A DNA stretch of 64,000 nucleotides from Saposhnikovia divaricata (taxonomy: Eukaryota > Streptophyta > Magnoliopsida > Apiales > Apiaceae): NCBI GenBank assembly GCA_036435485.1, contig CM071600.1:163196546-163260545 (forward strand), in the 5' to 3' direction. The notes beneath the pieces were generated by a model. The model was not told the origin of the DNA. It saw only the letters and a list, made by a program, of their open reading frames with translations, and did not search any database. Below are positions 19,106 through 31,640 of this stretch, one piece after another; positions within the stretch are counted from its first letter, which is position 1, and the number at the start of each line of letters is the position of its first letter. The translations under genes and the position numbers were made by a program.

Positions 19106-22100
19106 TGTGACACCCCTAGATCCGGGGTCAAGGATCCAGGTCATCACGGTCCAATTTCCATTTATTCATAATATCTCTTTGATCTTTTTAATTATTTTTA
19201 ATACCATTTAATACTCACACAAATGACCCCACACAAATATCATCACACACACCAGTCATATGCTCAGAAAACAACATCCATAAATGATAGCAGTTAATGA
19301 TAAACTATTGTTACAATCCCAGAATACCATCTATTATACCCATATATAAGTATATACTACCTTGAGAACAGGTGTCGATACTCTCTCATAAGGTAGACTT
19401 CCCCTTTACCCTCTTCCGGGTTGTACTGCGACGTTTCAGCACCTGATCTCGCTGTTATATAAATAAATAGCATGAGTGAGCTATAATAGCTCAGCAAGAT
19501 AAATTTTGTAAACCAGCATCACCGAAAATATATATATATAAATAAACTGAAAATTCATTATAATAATTCAAGGGAAGAATTTATCCTTAATTACTCCACA
19601 TAACCTTTCATTTTCGTTTATAAGAAAAACATATAGAATAATATAATATTAGTTTCTCTTCTAAAACAATATAATAATCAATACCTCATCTCAGTATAAT
19701 ATCTCAAGATAATATAACATTTGAGTAAAATCTCTCAATATAATCTTTCCATTTCCTTTTATACAACAATTATATAAAAATAATATAAAATCACTTTCTC
19801 TTTTAACCATAAAATAATTCCATACTTTCATACCATTTTCCCTTTTTCAGTATATCAATCTGAAAGCCATTATCAATTCTTTCTTTAAAAGTTTTGGGGA
19901 TATCTGCTAGCGCCAGATACGTTAGGACGATGATCAGTCGCCTAATCGTACCTGCTCTCTGTTTACTACTAGTAGAAGGAATGACAATCATCCCTGGAGG
20001 AAGGCCACCTGCTACATCCCCCTTCGGAAACTCTTGGGCCGTAATAAATATTGAGTGCTGGACTGTGCCGCACACAGCCTCTTACGCTTGCTGGACTGTG
20101 CCTCACACAGCCTCTTACGCTTTCTTTTGCAATCCCCTTCTTTTGTCAAATCATTATTCCATTTATAAAACACCATTCCACATTTTCCATTTTTCCGTTT
20201 CCATTTCCATTCACATATATCATTTCCATTTCCATTTATCATCACCTTTAAAAATACATATGTCATAATACTTTGATTATGACTCAGACATTTCCTCTAG
20301 TATTCAATGAAATCAAATACACTCTTATATACATAAAATATTCCATCTATTTTAAAAGTATTAAATAATAATCAAATAATATTTATTAAATCACAACTAT
20401 TTAAAAAGAATATTTTTAACATAATATTATAAACATATAACCCTAGATAACAACTGATACCATTCTTTCATATACCTTTAAAACATAAAGTATATTCGCT
20501 CTATCCATATTCTTATTCATATCCATAATCCATATTCAAAAATTTCAGTAAACAGGGAATATATCCCTAATCATCTCATCATATAAGATTCATATATTAT
20601 CCACCAAAACCATTTTCTTTGAACATAAACAGTTTATCAAAATAAGGATAAAAGAAATCTTGCTCCTTTTAATCCATATCCATACTCATATTCATATATA
20701 TCTCCCTTTAATATCCAAAATCAGGAAAACAAATTCTTAACAATATAGTAATAATATAATCACATATATATTCCATGAAATCAATTTTCTTTGAAGATAA
20801 ATAATTTTTCAAAGTAAAGATAGAAAAAATCTTGCCTCGATCTCTATATCCTAGTGGCACGACCCGTGGTTCTTCCTGAGTTTCTATAAACACGAAAAGG
20901 ATCCTCGTTAGAATACTACATCCCTTACTCACTTCACCTTTATATAACAATACCCTTGACACTTAATATATGTTTAACATATTATTAACAATCCAAGAGT
21001 TCACTTAGCAAAAAAAAAAAAACAATCCAAGAGTTCCAAGAACCTAACCATTTTAAACTCAATCAAAGTTTCAGTGTTTTTCACAATTTCCCTTAACAAC
21101 CACACTCGACTGTAAAAATTCTTAGAAAATATCAATTTCGAATTTTAATGCAAGGTCAACCGGTAATGACTCTCTGACCACCCTACTATAATATCCCAAA
21201 ATTTTATAATTTTTAAAAATGTCCTAAGTATAGTAATTACAGCCTCAAAGTTGACTCAATTACGTTTTCTCGATTTTCGAACGTCTTTCACTAAAACTCA
21301 CTTTTCTCCTAAACCGTTCATCAGATTTTGACGTACTTTGTATCCAAACGATCTATGAACCAAGATCTATGCTATAATGGTCAGTTGGTGCTCCTGACAG
21401 AACCCTACCATACCATTATGGGTGTCAAAAACAGGGAATCTATTTGGTTTAACGAAAATCAGGCATTATGGCTATACTTTTATACTTTCCAAAATCTCAC
21501 TCCTCCAAATCCATCATCCAACACATACATCAGCACCTAAACCATGGGGTCATCATACCAACCATGGTTACCAGCCCAACACACTTTCATATTCAACTTA
21601 AATCACTCACAAACACATATATCATCATGAATTCATCCTTAACACAATCTTAATCACTAAACTCTCTATAATCCATCATATATTTAAAGTAGTACTAAAG
21701 GTTCTTGAGATTTATACCTTCTTGAAACTTCAACAACAATTAATAAGCCTTGGGGAATCCTTAAAGAACCTTAAAATAGCATGGATGATCTAAAGAAACC
21801 ATGAAATATAAGTTAGTAATTCGGAGTTACTATTCTACAGCTGAAAGAACAAGAAAAACGAGGTCCTTACCTTGATTTTATGGAAAAGCCTTGTGAAATA
21901 AGAGTTGTAGATTATCTCAAGGGCTTTCTAAAAAGGTATAGAACGTAAAATTCGACTGAGAAACAAAGGAGATATGCCTGTTTTTCTGGACTGCTGTCTG
22001 TTTGGCCGAATTTATCTAAATGGATGAAGATGATAAGATTTTTGTGTTGGTTAATCTTGTCTAGATTAGTCTTGATGATTCTAGAGTTTTGTAGATAATC

Positions 22101-22694
22101 CCCCATGGTTAATGACTAATTTGCCTTTAAACAAGAGTTAGTGGAAGATGATATCACTAATGATGTCACTTGGATGATCTAATACTCTCTTTTCTTGATT
22201 TTCTAAGTAATATGCTAATACTCTTGGTAATAATAATAATTTGGTATGTATCCTTGTTATATTACTAATCTTGGTTGCTTGGTTTTCATACTCGTTTAAT
22301 CACGGTTCGTTTCGAATACACCTCGTTATCTCAGTGGTTCTGAAATCGCTTAAAAATCCAAATTCCCTTGGCATTTCCTTGATTTAATAATCCCTTGGTT
22401 TAACCTAAATTCACTAATTCCTCAATATATATATAAACCTTTTAATATTTCCTTTATCCTTAATATCCAATAAATAGAGCTCATTCGAAATCAAAATCCT
22501 CAAAATCCATATTCAGGAATTTCTAAAATCCATCGTCGTTTTGAGTCACTTATTTTCTTAGTACAACACTATTATGGTTTCTGTTTACTTATTATCCATT
22601 TCGAACAGAGGGTACCTACACACCATTTTCCTAATTTCCCCAAAATCACTATTCATTTAGGCACTGTAGTCTTTCTAAAGTTAGGGTTATTACA
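19106..22694 (-). repeat. 3' LTR of element B (3589 bp)
   Basis: It aligns with 25503-26436 plus 39856-42071. It contains a 33-bp tandem duplication at 20057-20122 and a 437-bp segment (about 21835-22271) absent from the other LTR. No host gene is seen inside. Short ORFs here are non-coding. Confidence 0.9.
20057..20122. repeat. 33-bp tandem duplication in LTR of element B
   Basis: GCTGGACTGTGCC(G/T)CACACA followed by GCCTCTTACGCTT occurs twice in tandem. The same pair is in the other LTR at about 39872-39937. Confidence 0.85.
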
Positions 22695-22707
22695 TCCTTC
22701 CCCTCTT
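22695..22707 (-). other. Polypurine tract of element B
   Basis: On the minus strand AAGAGGGGAAGGA precedes the LTR start TGTAATAACCC. The preceding words GGGACGGAATCCTTTTAA are shared with elements C and G0. Confidence 0.85.
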
Positions 22708-25488
22708 AAAAGGATTCCGTCCCGGAATCACATGAAAAATTTCTCTTCTCATAAGGTGCTTTCTAATTCTCATGTCGTTTCCTAATACCTCCAAAATTTC
22801 AATCTATGTTAAAAGATAAAACTACATGATATACATATCTCTATCTTGTTTGCGCAAAAATACACCAACATAACCTACTTTTCATTTATCAACATGCCAT
22901 TCAGCCTATCCATAACAGTCATTTCATTATCTTCTTTTTTTTTACAACTTCTCCCTCAATAAATCATTTTATATTATCTCATCTCTCCTTTCTCTTTTAA
23001 CTAAGGGTATCGGCCACCACATTGGCCTTTTCTGAATGGTAGTGTATCTCACTATGGTTTGGTTATATTCTAATCTTTATCATGACATAAAATATTAATA
23101 CTCCAACATTTTTATATATCATTTCTGTAAAATTTTCCAGAAAATAAGCTATAATAATATTTCTTGAAACAATTTTAAGAAAATATCAATTATAATATAT
23201 ATTCCCTGTTCGTATTTATACGAGCAGATACTTTCCCTTCATTCTAAGAATTATCCTTGCACTTTCCCCATTATTCCCAAATCCCCTTTTTATAGAGTTC
23301 TCTGACTCTTAACAGATATTGATTTGGATGACACAAGAATAACTCACTTTCTTATATCACCATAGTTTACTTCCTCACAGATAGATTATTCTTATCTATA
23401 TTATCAGCCCATTTACACCATTTATTGACTTAGTCGATCCCTAACCAAACATTTACACTTAAGAGGTTAAATTATAGCGTACCTGCAATTTCCTCCGGAT
23501 ACCTTATCCCATATGTCTATTGTTCACTATACGCTCTTTACATCTTGCTGATCCACCTTAGTTCCTTCATGATATACTATTTATTCCACCTCTGTAATTT
23601 CCCTTTATTATTCTCATCAAAATCTTTACCTCAAGTTTTACTCATTCACACCTTTTGGATTAATCCTTTGAATAATTAACATCTTTAATCTCTCTCTGCT
23701 ACTTAGGGTGTTAGTCACAATATTGGCCTTCCCCCACTAATAGTTATTGCACCTCGAAATCCTTCATTAATTATCCCCACTTCCTTTGTTTATCCTTATT
23801 CTAACTCTATCCTCAAAATACACCTTACCCTCAATAGTAAATCTCAAGTATGCCTTAAAATTCCTCATATTCTTTTCTCTTAGTAATCATCAAATATACC
23901 CATTTCTTCTCACGAAATTCCTTCCTCTCTTATATTGAAACACTTCTAGCTCTAATTATCTCTGATTGAAATTTCCCTTGGAATCTCAAGTTTCCTTGTA
24001 TAATCACTTATACTATAAACATTGCTTCCATCCATTAATGAAATCTTCTATATTCGAAACAATTAATAGAATTTAAGAGACTTTGAATTGAAATAAACCC
24101 AGAAACAAGCAAGGGTCCAGAACAATTTATAAAATTAAAAGTTTTAAATAACTTTTATTCGAAACAAAAGAATATTTGAGAAATCAATATGATGGAAGAA
24201 CCCGTATGTCACACAAGTGAGGGCGTCCCCTCCGACTTTCTATCACACAGATAGATCATCCTTGTATACACATATATGGTTGTTCCTCTTATTTGAAGTA
24301 AGAAATATAGAGGAAAATTTAAATCGCGATGATAAATACCATCTTCCGAAAATAATCTTTGAAGAATATTTTGACTAAGATTGATAAAATACAATTTTGA
24401 AACACATTCCCAGGGTACTAGAAAGTTTTGAAAAAAAAAATACCGGCCCTTAATAAATAATTACCCACCGGTGGAGGAAAATTTGAAACTCAATAACATA
24501 ATTTAGCAGGGCTTTAGGAAATTTGAAAGTAGTTACCGTTAATAGCCTCTGCCCAATTGAAAATCCCAATAATGGAAGGTTTTCCTCAAATACCATTTAT
24601 ATCTTAGACTGCGTACTTTCCAAAATTTCTTAAATTTGGCACTCACCATTTATCCTTAACCTATCGTCTGATATTCCCAGTTATCGTCATTTACCTAGTC
24701 GTGACTTGGCTCAATACTTTCTGCCTTTATCCATAATAGAACACAACCTTCTAATCGATATACTTACGTAATATTGAACATCTTGACCTGACACTGCTCT
24801 GGTATTAAGGACCCTTCAAACTATACTTCTAAATTGTATATTCTAACATACCCTGTATACTCACAAGGTTATCTAACGTACACTTCCCGATACATCAAGT
24901 ATTCCCTTTTCTCACATCGATCCCGTGTGCTACATAAACTTAACACTTTTGGCATAATAACCTTTTCATTTAAGTCAATCTCGGAATGTCTCAGTCTGTC
25001 TTGGTCCTTAAGGTATATCTTGGCTTTACCGACCAACCTCAGTTTCACCCTTTCATCTCCACAAACAATTAGTGTCTATTCGCCAATCTACTTACACTAT
25101 TACCTTAAACTCCCTCATTTTCCCTTACATTTGCCCTAGTATTACGTTTAGGCGGCATGATTCTGTACATAACAATATTCTCCATTATTTACCCAAATTT
25201 AGGGTACAATATACATTATTCCATATTCAATAATTACATCACCGATTAACACATTTATATATATATCCCTAGCCACTCACGAATATAACTCAACTCACCC
25301 ATTCTCCATCTCCTCTCCCTATAATAAAACATAAACTTTTATTAGTAATAATCTATAAAATTATAAACACTACTTAGAATAAATGCTACATTCGATATAC
25401 CACCCTTGAACTCGATGGGAGTTTACAATTATATTATTATTGATATATTTATTATTATCACTTTTGTTCCCGAGCATTATGACTCTTA
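22708..25488 (-). pseudogene. Decayed internal region of element B with pol relics
   Basis: No long frame survives in 2.8 kb, against roughly 5 kb of coding sequence expected. On the minus strand two short stretches are recognisable as the end of RNase H: near 23000-23052 (residues EIHYHSEKANVVADTLS) and near 23700-23790 (QRKW, then KDFEVQ, then GKANIVTNTLS). They are about 710 bp apart, so this pol segment is present twice. Gag, protease and integrase are not recognisable by eye. Near 25380-25480 the minus-strand sequence resembles element C's leader (C(T/C)CATCGAGTTT). Confidence 0.6.
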
Positions 25489-25500
25489 GCTCTGATACCA
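25489..25500 (-). other. tRNA-Met primer-binding site of element B
   Basis: The minus strand reads TGGTATCAGAGC, two bases beyond the LTR end GGGTGTCACA. Confidence 0.9.
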
Positions 25501-25502
25501 TC

Positions 25503-26436
25503 TGTGACACCCCTAGATCCGGGGTCAAGGATCCAGGTCATCACTGTCCAATTTCCATTTATTCGTAATATCTCTTTGATCTTTTTAATTATTTTTAATA
25601 CCATTTAATAATCACACAAATGACCCCACACAAATATCATCACACACACCAGTCATATGCTCAGAGAACAACATCCATAAATGATAGCAGTTAAAGATAA
25701 ACTATTGTTACAATCCCAGAATACCATCTATTATACCCATATATAAGTATATACTACCTTGAGAACAGGTGTCGATACTCTCTCATAAGGTAGACTTCCC
25801 CTTTACCCTCTTCCGGGTTATACTGCAACGTTTCGGCACCTGATCTAGCTGTTATATAAATAAATAGCAAGAGTGAGCTATAATAGCTCAGCAAGATAAA
25901 TTTTGTAAACCAGCATCACCGAAAATATATATATAAATAAATTGAAAATTCACTATAATAATTCAAGGGAAGAATTTATCCTTAATTACTCCACATAACC
26001 TTTCATTTTCGTTTATAAGAAAAACATATAGAATAATATAATATCAGTTTCTCTTCTAAAACAATATAATAATCAATACCTCATCTCAGTATAATATCTC
26101 AAGATAATATAACATTTGAGTAAAATCTCTCAATATAATCTTTCCATTTCCTTTTATACAACAATTATATAAAAATAATATAAAATCACTTTCTCTTTTA
26201 ACCATAAAATAATTCCATACTTTCATACCATTTTCCCTTTTTCAGTATATCAATCTGAAAACCATTATAAATTCTTTCTTTAAAAGTTTTGGGGATATCT
26301 GCTAGCGCCAGATACGTTAGGACGATGGTCAGTCGCCTAATCGTACCTGCTCTCTGTTTACTACTAGTAGAAGGAATGACAATCATCCCTGGAGGAAGGC
26401 CACCTGCTACATCCCCCTTCGGCAACTCTTGGGCCG
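25503..26436 (-). repeat. 5' LTR of element B, segment 1
   Basis: It matches 19106-20040 closely and is interrupted at GGCCG (26432-26436) by element C. It continues at 39856. Confidence 0.9.
26432..26436. repeat. Target site duplication GGCCG (left of element C)
   Basis: It matches 39851-39855. The uninterrupted LTR copy has a single GGCCG at this point (near 20037-20041). Confidence 0.92.
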
Positions 26437-29400
26437 TGTAAGAACCCTAATTTTTGGTAATATTTCCTTTTATTTAATATCTTGTGACATTGTCAATATG
26501 GAACCTTTCTAGTCATCCCTGTTGATTAATAGAATTGATTGTCTGAGAAACTGCGTTGTTGCATTTATTATGTAAGATAAAAAGGAAGACTGTGAAGGCA
26601 GGAGTCTTATTGTTAGTAATATTTATAAAACTTGGGATTTGAGAATGGTTAGAGTATTAAAGGATTTAGTAAGAATTATGACGAGGAATTATGGATATTC
26701 GAGGAATTTACACAATTAGTACTTAAGGAATTATAGGGGAAATCTCTACGCGATAAAATATTATTACGAGAGATTAATTAATATACGATACGAATTAAAG
26801 ATTAAATGACAAGCATTGGTGGAAGAATAATAATACAAGGAGTAGTATTGCATGCAAGTCCCATGCAACCAAGTGGTTATAAATCAAGCAAACTAGTTAG
26901 CAATTGGAAGATGAATAGTACCTAGTTACTTGCCTTTTTCAAAAAGAGAGACAAGAAGTACAAGGAGCCATGCTTGCTAGTACTTGCCTATACATATATG
27001 ATATGTATCACCCAACCTAACATAACATCAATTATTCACCAACACAACACAAAAACCAAAAACACAAACTCTTCCCCCCTTGCTATCTTGCTCTCGGCCA
27101 AGAGAAAAGAGGAAGAAGAAAAATTCTTCTCCCCCCTCTACCATCACTCATAAATCATAGCATAAATCCTAGGCCATCTACATCATCTAGACAAGGTATG
27201 TTAGCAATTTCAAGCCATCTCATCCACCCAATTTCAAGTTACAAATTGTTAAAGCTTGGGTGAATAGTAACCATGTTTGTTTTTCTTTTAGATCTTGGAT
27301 TGTAAGTGTTGTAAGAGACCATTTAAGGTGTTGTTGAGTTGTGAAAAGCTTATCCAAGGCCCCTAGGTGCTCAAGAAGGTATAAAAATCTCAAACCCTCT
27401 TGGTTATGTATTATTTATAAAGTGTGGTAGTAGATCCATGTGTTTGTGAGCTAATCTTGGTTGTATATGTATTGGATGACATGGATCTTGGGTTTTGATG
27501 TTGAGATTGTGACTTTTATGACTATGGATAATATATATATCTCTATGAGTGTTATGAACCATGATCTAAGTGTATTAAGTGTTGATTGTGTTGTGGAAGT
27601 GTGAAAAATGGTTGATCTAAGTAGTTTGTGCTTGCTGAGTTTTGTCCAGGAACATTGACCTGAATTGTAACACGATTTTGAACCCCCAAATGTTGTCCCC
27701 TGATGTCCTACCATATATTGTTGGAAAGATAATTGAATTTAGTTTCTGGAAATGTAAGGTTCATGGCTAGGTGATGTATAGAATTTAAGTTATGGCCGGA
27801 GGAGTGAATTGTGTTTCTGGACTCCGGACTGCACTAAGTGACCCCCTTGTGAACCTTGTTTAAACCCCTAAAAATATATGTGGGATCATGAAAAAAATTG
27901 AGAAGTTAGGGAATGCAGTGGTGAAGACCACCCAAAAAAGAATTGGATTAAAATATGAATTTTTGGATTTTATAAAAATGCTAGAGTAAAATTCGCGTAA
28001 GGGAAAAGGTCGATTAGTGGAGCATAATTCTAGGGTTAGTGGTTATGATTCGAAAGTGGTAACTAAATTAAGTCGATTAAGTGACGAGCGTAATCGAGTG
28101 ATGACATGAACCTATAGTGGGGTTAGAGAGTCACAAGACGAAGTCGTTAAGTTAATTTCGTACCCCCTAAAACCCCGTAATTAAAGAGATATTGTTAAGG
28201 TACTAACGAACGGTTATTGCTTATGTATAGATCGTTCGAATCCGCATGCTCGACCACCCCAACCAAACCAAGGCAAGTTTACTTTTCAAAACTTATCCAT
28301 ATACAAGGATGTTCACTGTTGTGTTTGTAGTTTTCAATTATATCAAATGCTATGTTTATCGAAGTATTGATGCAATTGAGATTGAATAAGTACATATATG
28401 CTTATACCCCTTGAACTTAGATTGAAATGTTTTCTTCGGACAACGACCCTAGCAATAGAGGTCGTAGCGGTCCGTATATACTATTGACCGGGGAGCGGTA
28501 TGTTATTATATCGTATCTAGTTTGCGAAAACCCGAAGGGTCATTCGGGTAGTATCGTATACTCAAGTAACTATTGTTATATCTTCGTAAATACTCGAAAC
28601 CCTATCTTGGATTAAAAGTTTATTTTATCGAATAATTATTTTATTAATTATTAATACTAAATCTTAAAATATTATTTATTAATCATTGTTCATTATTTAA
28701 AGACAAAGTTAATCCAAGATACTTTTTAATACTTTCAAACTCGAACTCTTTCGAACTCAAAACATTTTTGAAAACCCACGGTCAGATTCTGCTTCTTGTA
28801 TGATTTCAAGAATCATCGGTCGACTGATGTCGGACCTCAATTACTCTGTTTTCAATCAAAATCAAGTTTTAAAAGAAAAAGAAAAAGGGACTCTGGCAGG
28901 TGTGGGAACCGTTGACGAGCGATTCCCGGGATGTGTAAGCGGCCGTGAGCCAGGCGGTCCATCAATTATTATTCCGGCCCAGGTGTTGCCGAAGGATGAT
29001 TACGGATGTAGTTTTCATCGAGGGTGATTACGGATGTAGTTTTCACCCGAGGGATAGTTACGGATGTAGTTTCTATCCTTCTACCGGTAGAGAAGACCCG
29101 CGAATTATTGGACTTGGATGTGGCGACTGATCATCGTTAATCCTTGTCAGGTTTTGTGTTTTCTTTAAGTCCCATTCCTCCATTTTGGAAAAATGCTTTG
29201 ACACTGCTTCTTAGGCTTTTGTGCCAAGTTGCTGATAGTGTTCTATTTTGACGAGAAAGATGTTGACTCCATGCAGTATCTAGAACTGCAAGATTATTTT
29301 GAAAATGAGGGCACATATTGTTGCACCTTCGAGATTTATCAACTATGACAAGTGATTTTATATCTGATTGATACAAACAAGTTTATTAACTGCCAATCAT

Positions 29401-29931
29401 ATGAAATGCTATATTGCTTACCTTATACATATATTTCTTGCTGAGCTATAGTTGCTCACTCTTGCTTGTTTTCAAATTTTACAAACACAACAGCTAAGCG
29501 AAATGGCAAGACCCAGAAAGACTGCTCGAAAGCAGGTGACTAGACCCGAGCCAGCACTTGAGATTCCATCGGTAGGCCCCATTAGCCGGATTGTTTGGCA
29601 TCTTTTGTTAGTTCGTTTTATTTATCAGTATGACCTGTGCAAGGCAGTGTATCGTAACAAACTTTCAAGCCGCCAACTTCGCTTCATATCGAAGTGTTGT
29701 TGGTAGCATAAATACTATTTAATTCGGTCTGTAATAACTCTGATAATTTTATTACTGTTTAATCAATGTGTGACGTTTCTGAGGCTCTAACCTATGTGTG
29801 TGTGTGTGGTCTGAGTTTATTGTGGGGTCGATGGCCGTGTTATATATATTATGTGCAAGAACAGGTATGTTATTAATGGAAAATGGACCGTGAGCGCCTA
29901 GATCTCCGACCCCGGATCTGGGGGCGTCACA
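26437..29931 (+). repeat. 5' LTR of element C (3495 bp)
   Basis: It runs from TGTAAGAACCC to GGGGGCGTCACA. It contains three near-tandem copies of a 28-30 bp unit around TTACGGATGTAGTTT at 28998-29083. A leader-like A/C-rich stretch lies near 27030-27180. ORFs inside are short and not credible. Confidence 0.93.
28998..29083 (+). repeat. Three-copy 28-30 bp repeat in LTR of element C
   Basis: Copies of GATTACGGATGTAGTTTTCA (the third begins AGTTACGG) start at 28998, 29026 and about 29056. The same array is in the 3' LTR near 38921-39006. Confidence 0.85.
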
Positions 29932-29935
29932 GAAA

Positions 29936-29951
29936 TGGTATCAGAGCGAGG
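29936..29951 (+). other. tRNA-Met primer-binding site of element C
   Basis: TGGTATCAGAGCGAGG lies four bases after the LTR end. Confidence 0.95.
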
Positions 29952-30163
29952 TTACAGTTCTCAGAAACGATAGTAATTTTAGAAAGCAACCCTAATAATA
30001 ATAACAATAACGATAACCCTAATAACAACATTAATAATACTTAGAACTCTCATCGAGTTTGCAGTCGGGTTATCGGATATAGCCCTGACTTTAAGGCCCG
30101 TGAGGGAACTACTCCTAAACCTTTCTTTTATGGTTAGTGACCCACCTTATTTCCCTTGTGTAG
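29952..30163 (+). other. Leader of element C before the accessory ORF
   Basis: AAT/AAC-rich sequence is followed by CTCATCGAGTTTGCAGTCGG, a block also seen in diverged form in element B. It ends in TTATTTCCCTTGTGTAG right before the ATG, which looks like a 3' splice acceptor. Confidence 0.4.
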
Positions 30164-30901
30164 ATGGAGGAGATACCAGACCCTGAGGCTTTCGAGAGAG
30201 AGCATGATGAGGCACTGATGCGAGAGACCGAGGATCCTGAGGAGGATATGGGTGCTGACTCCGAGCTTGGCCCCTGGATTACACTGATAGAGGATACTGA
30301 TGATGAGGATCCCGTTGAGGAGCCCTTTGAGCCTGAGCTTGAGCCAGAGCCTGTTACCCCATCTCCTGTAGCTACTGATGAGGAGAGTGTGAGGTCCGGT
30401 GAGGGTCGTGTTGTGTCACCCCCACCTTCTCCACAGACATCTAGCCCTGTTTCATCGGACGGTGACTCCGAGGATGACACTTCTGGCGAGGAGGAGCTTG
30501 ACCCTACCCCTGCTACTGGTCCTGCCCCTGCTGCACCTACTCCTGTTCCTGTCATACCACCTCCACCGATGGACCTACCCCCAGTGTCGGGTACTGAGCA
30601 CGCTTACGTGGTACAGTTCCTGACCCGAGACTTACTATCTGCAGAGGCCCGACTTAACGAGGCGAGGCGGGCACTAGTGGAGGAGCGCGAGGTGCGCTTG
30701 AGGATCCAGGCTGAGATGAGGACCGCTGTTGCTAGGAGGACTAGGGCTCGACTCCATAGGATTGAGAGGAGGAGTCGCGATAGGATTCTTGGATTAGGGA
30801 TCCGCGGGGGTGGAGTGATCCAGGCTAGGGATGCTAGGCGTGTTGTGCGTCGTGCATTTGCCCGAGTGAGGACCTTGCTCCGCCACGGCGCGGCCCCGTG
30901 A
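30164..30901 (+). CDS. Accessory ORF upstream of gag in element C (245 aa)
   Basis: This open frame runs from an ATG at 30164 to a TGA at 30899-30901, between primer site and gag, where plant gypsy elements usually have only a leader. Residues about 1-85 are strongly acidic (Asp/Glu-rich, with PEDPEED-like runs). Residues about 85-145 are Ser/Pro-rich, including a PAAPTPVPVIPPPP stretch. Residues about 150-245 are Arg-rich and predicted helical (LLSAEARLNEARRALVEERE then RRTRARLHRIERRSRD), a likely coiled-coil or nucleic-acid-binding tail. I do not recognise the family. The composition is far from random and no lesion is visible, so I favour a real protein. A function for it, such as Gag regulation or nucleic-acid binding, would be a guess. 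Confidence 0.65.
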   Translation: MEEIPDPEAFEREHDEALMRETEDPEEDMGADSELGPWITLIEDTDDEDPVEEPFEPELEPEPVTPSPVATDEESVRSGEGRVVSPPPSPQTSSPVSSDGDSEDDTSGEEELDPTPATGPAPAAPTPVPVIPPPPMDLPPVSGTEHAYVVQFLTRDLLSAEARLNEARRALVEEREVRLRIQAEMRTAVARRTRARLHRIERRSRDRILGLGIRGGGVIQARDARRVVRRAFARVRTLLRHGAAP

Positions 30902-31640
30902 TGCGTTACTGATAGCTCAGTCCCCTAGGTTCAGATGACATTAGTGTGTCGATTTTGCGGGATAGTTGACTTGTGCAGTGGTATCCTTTCTGACCAGTGG
31001 ATGAGTAGACTGACCTACAGATATGTAGATGTGACTTCGGGTAGTATGTACGGATGTAGCCCTACTTTTGTGTAGCCTGACTGTTCGGATGATGTACTTG
31101 TATTTGTTCCACTTTTGCTAGACTTTGACATCGGAACTATGTATTTGGCTCTAACATCCAAACTTTGTGATAACCCTTGTACAGTACTTATTTAGTTTCA
31201 GTTTCCTTAATATTGCCTTAACTGCTTTACTTTCCGATGCCATGCTTTACTGTTTTGATATACAACTGTGATTATACAATTGCTACAAGCCACAAATACA
31301 ACCATGCTGTTTCAAATTTAAGATATGCGATTTCAAATTGTTTTCTACAATTTCCAAAAACGTTCCTACAATCTTTAAAAATAATTTTTTCAAAAAAAAA
31401 AATTTTTGAAATTTTGAAAAATATTTTTGAGGTTTCGAAATTTTGAAAACTCTTGTAAATGTTTTCGCAACCCAAAGGGATTTTTCCCCAAAAATGTTTG
31501 ACATTTTATTTCCAACATCGGATTATTAAAACTTTTGCAACCTCCACCCTTATGAGGAGGAACGATACGCTCCTGACCCGTGCAAACGCTGTCAGGTAAT
31601 TGGAAAACCCTAACCCCTTTCTTGTTTTATTATCAGATTC
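30902..31640 (+). other. Spacer between accessory ORF and gag of element C
   Basis: No coding frame is seen. An AT-rich stretch with self-complementary runs (AATTTTTTCAAAAAAAAAAA followed by TTTTGAAATTTTGAAAAATA) lies at 31380-31430. It ends in CCCTTTCTTGTTTTATTATCAG just before the gag ATG, another acceptor-like sequence. Confidence 0.45.

Noticed and set aside
30115..30555. Minus-strand Ser/Gly-rich 146-aa ORF
   Set aside because: It is a mirror of the Asp/Glu/Pro-rich coding strand of the accessory ORF at 30164-30901, whose frame has the better start, position and composition.
31596..31636. 41-nt intron just before element C gag
   Set aside because: It has GT and AG ends, but it is shorter than any normal plant intron and contains no usable branch region. 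Only the acceptor-like end is kept as a note.
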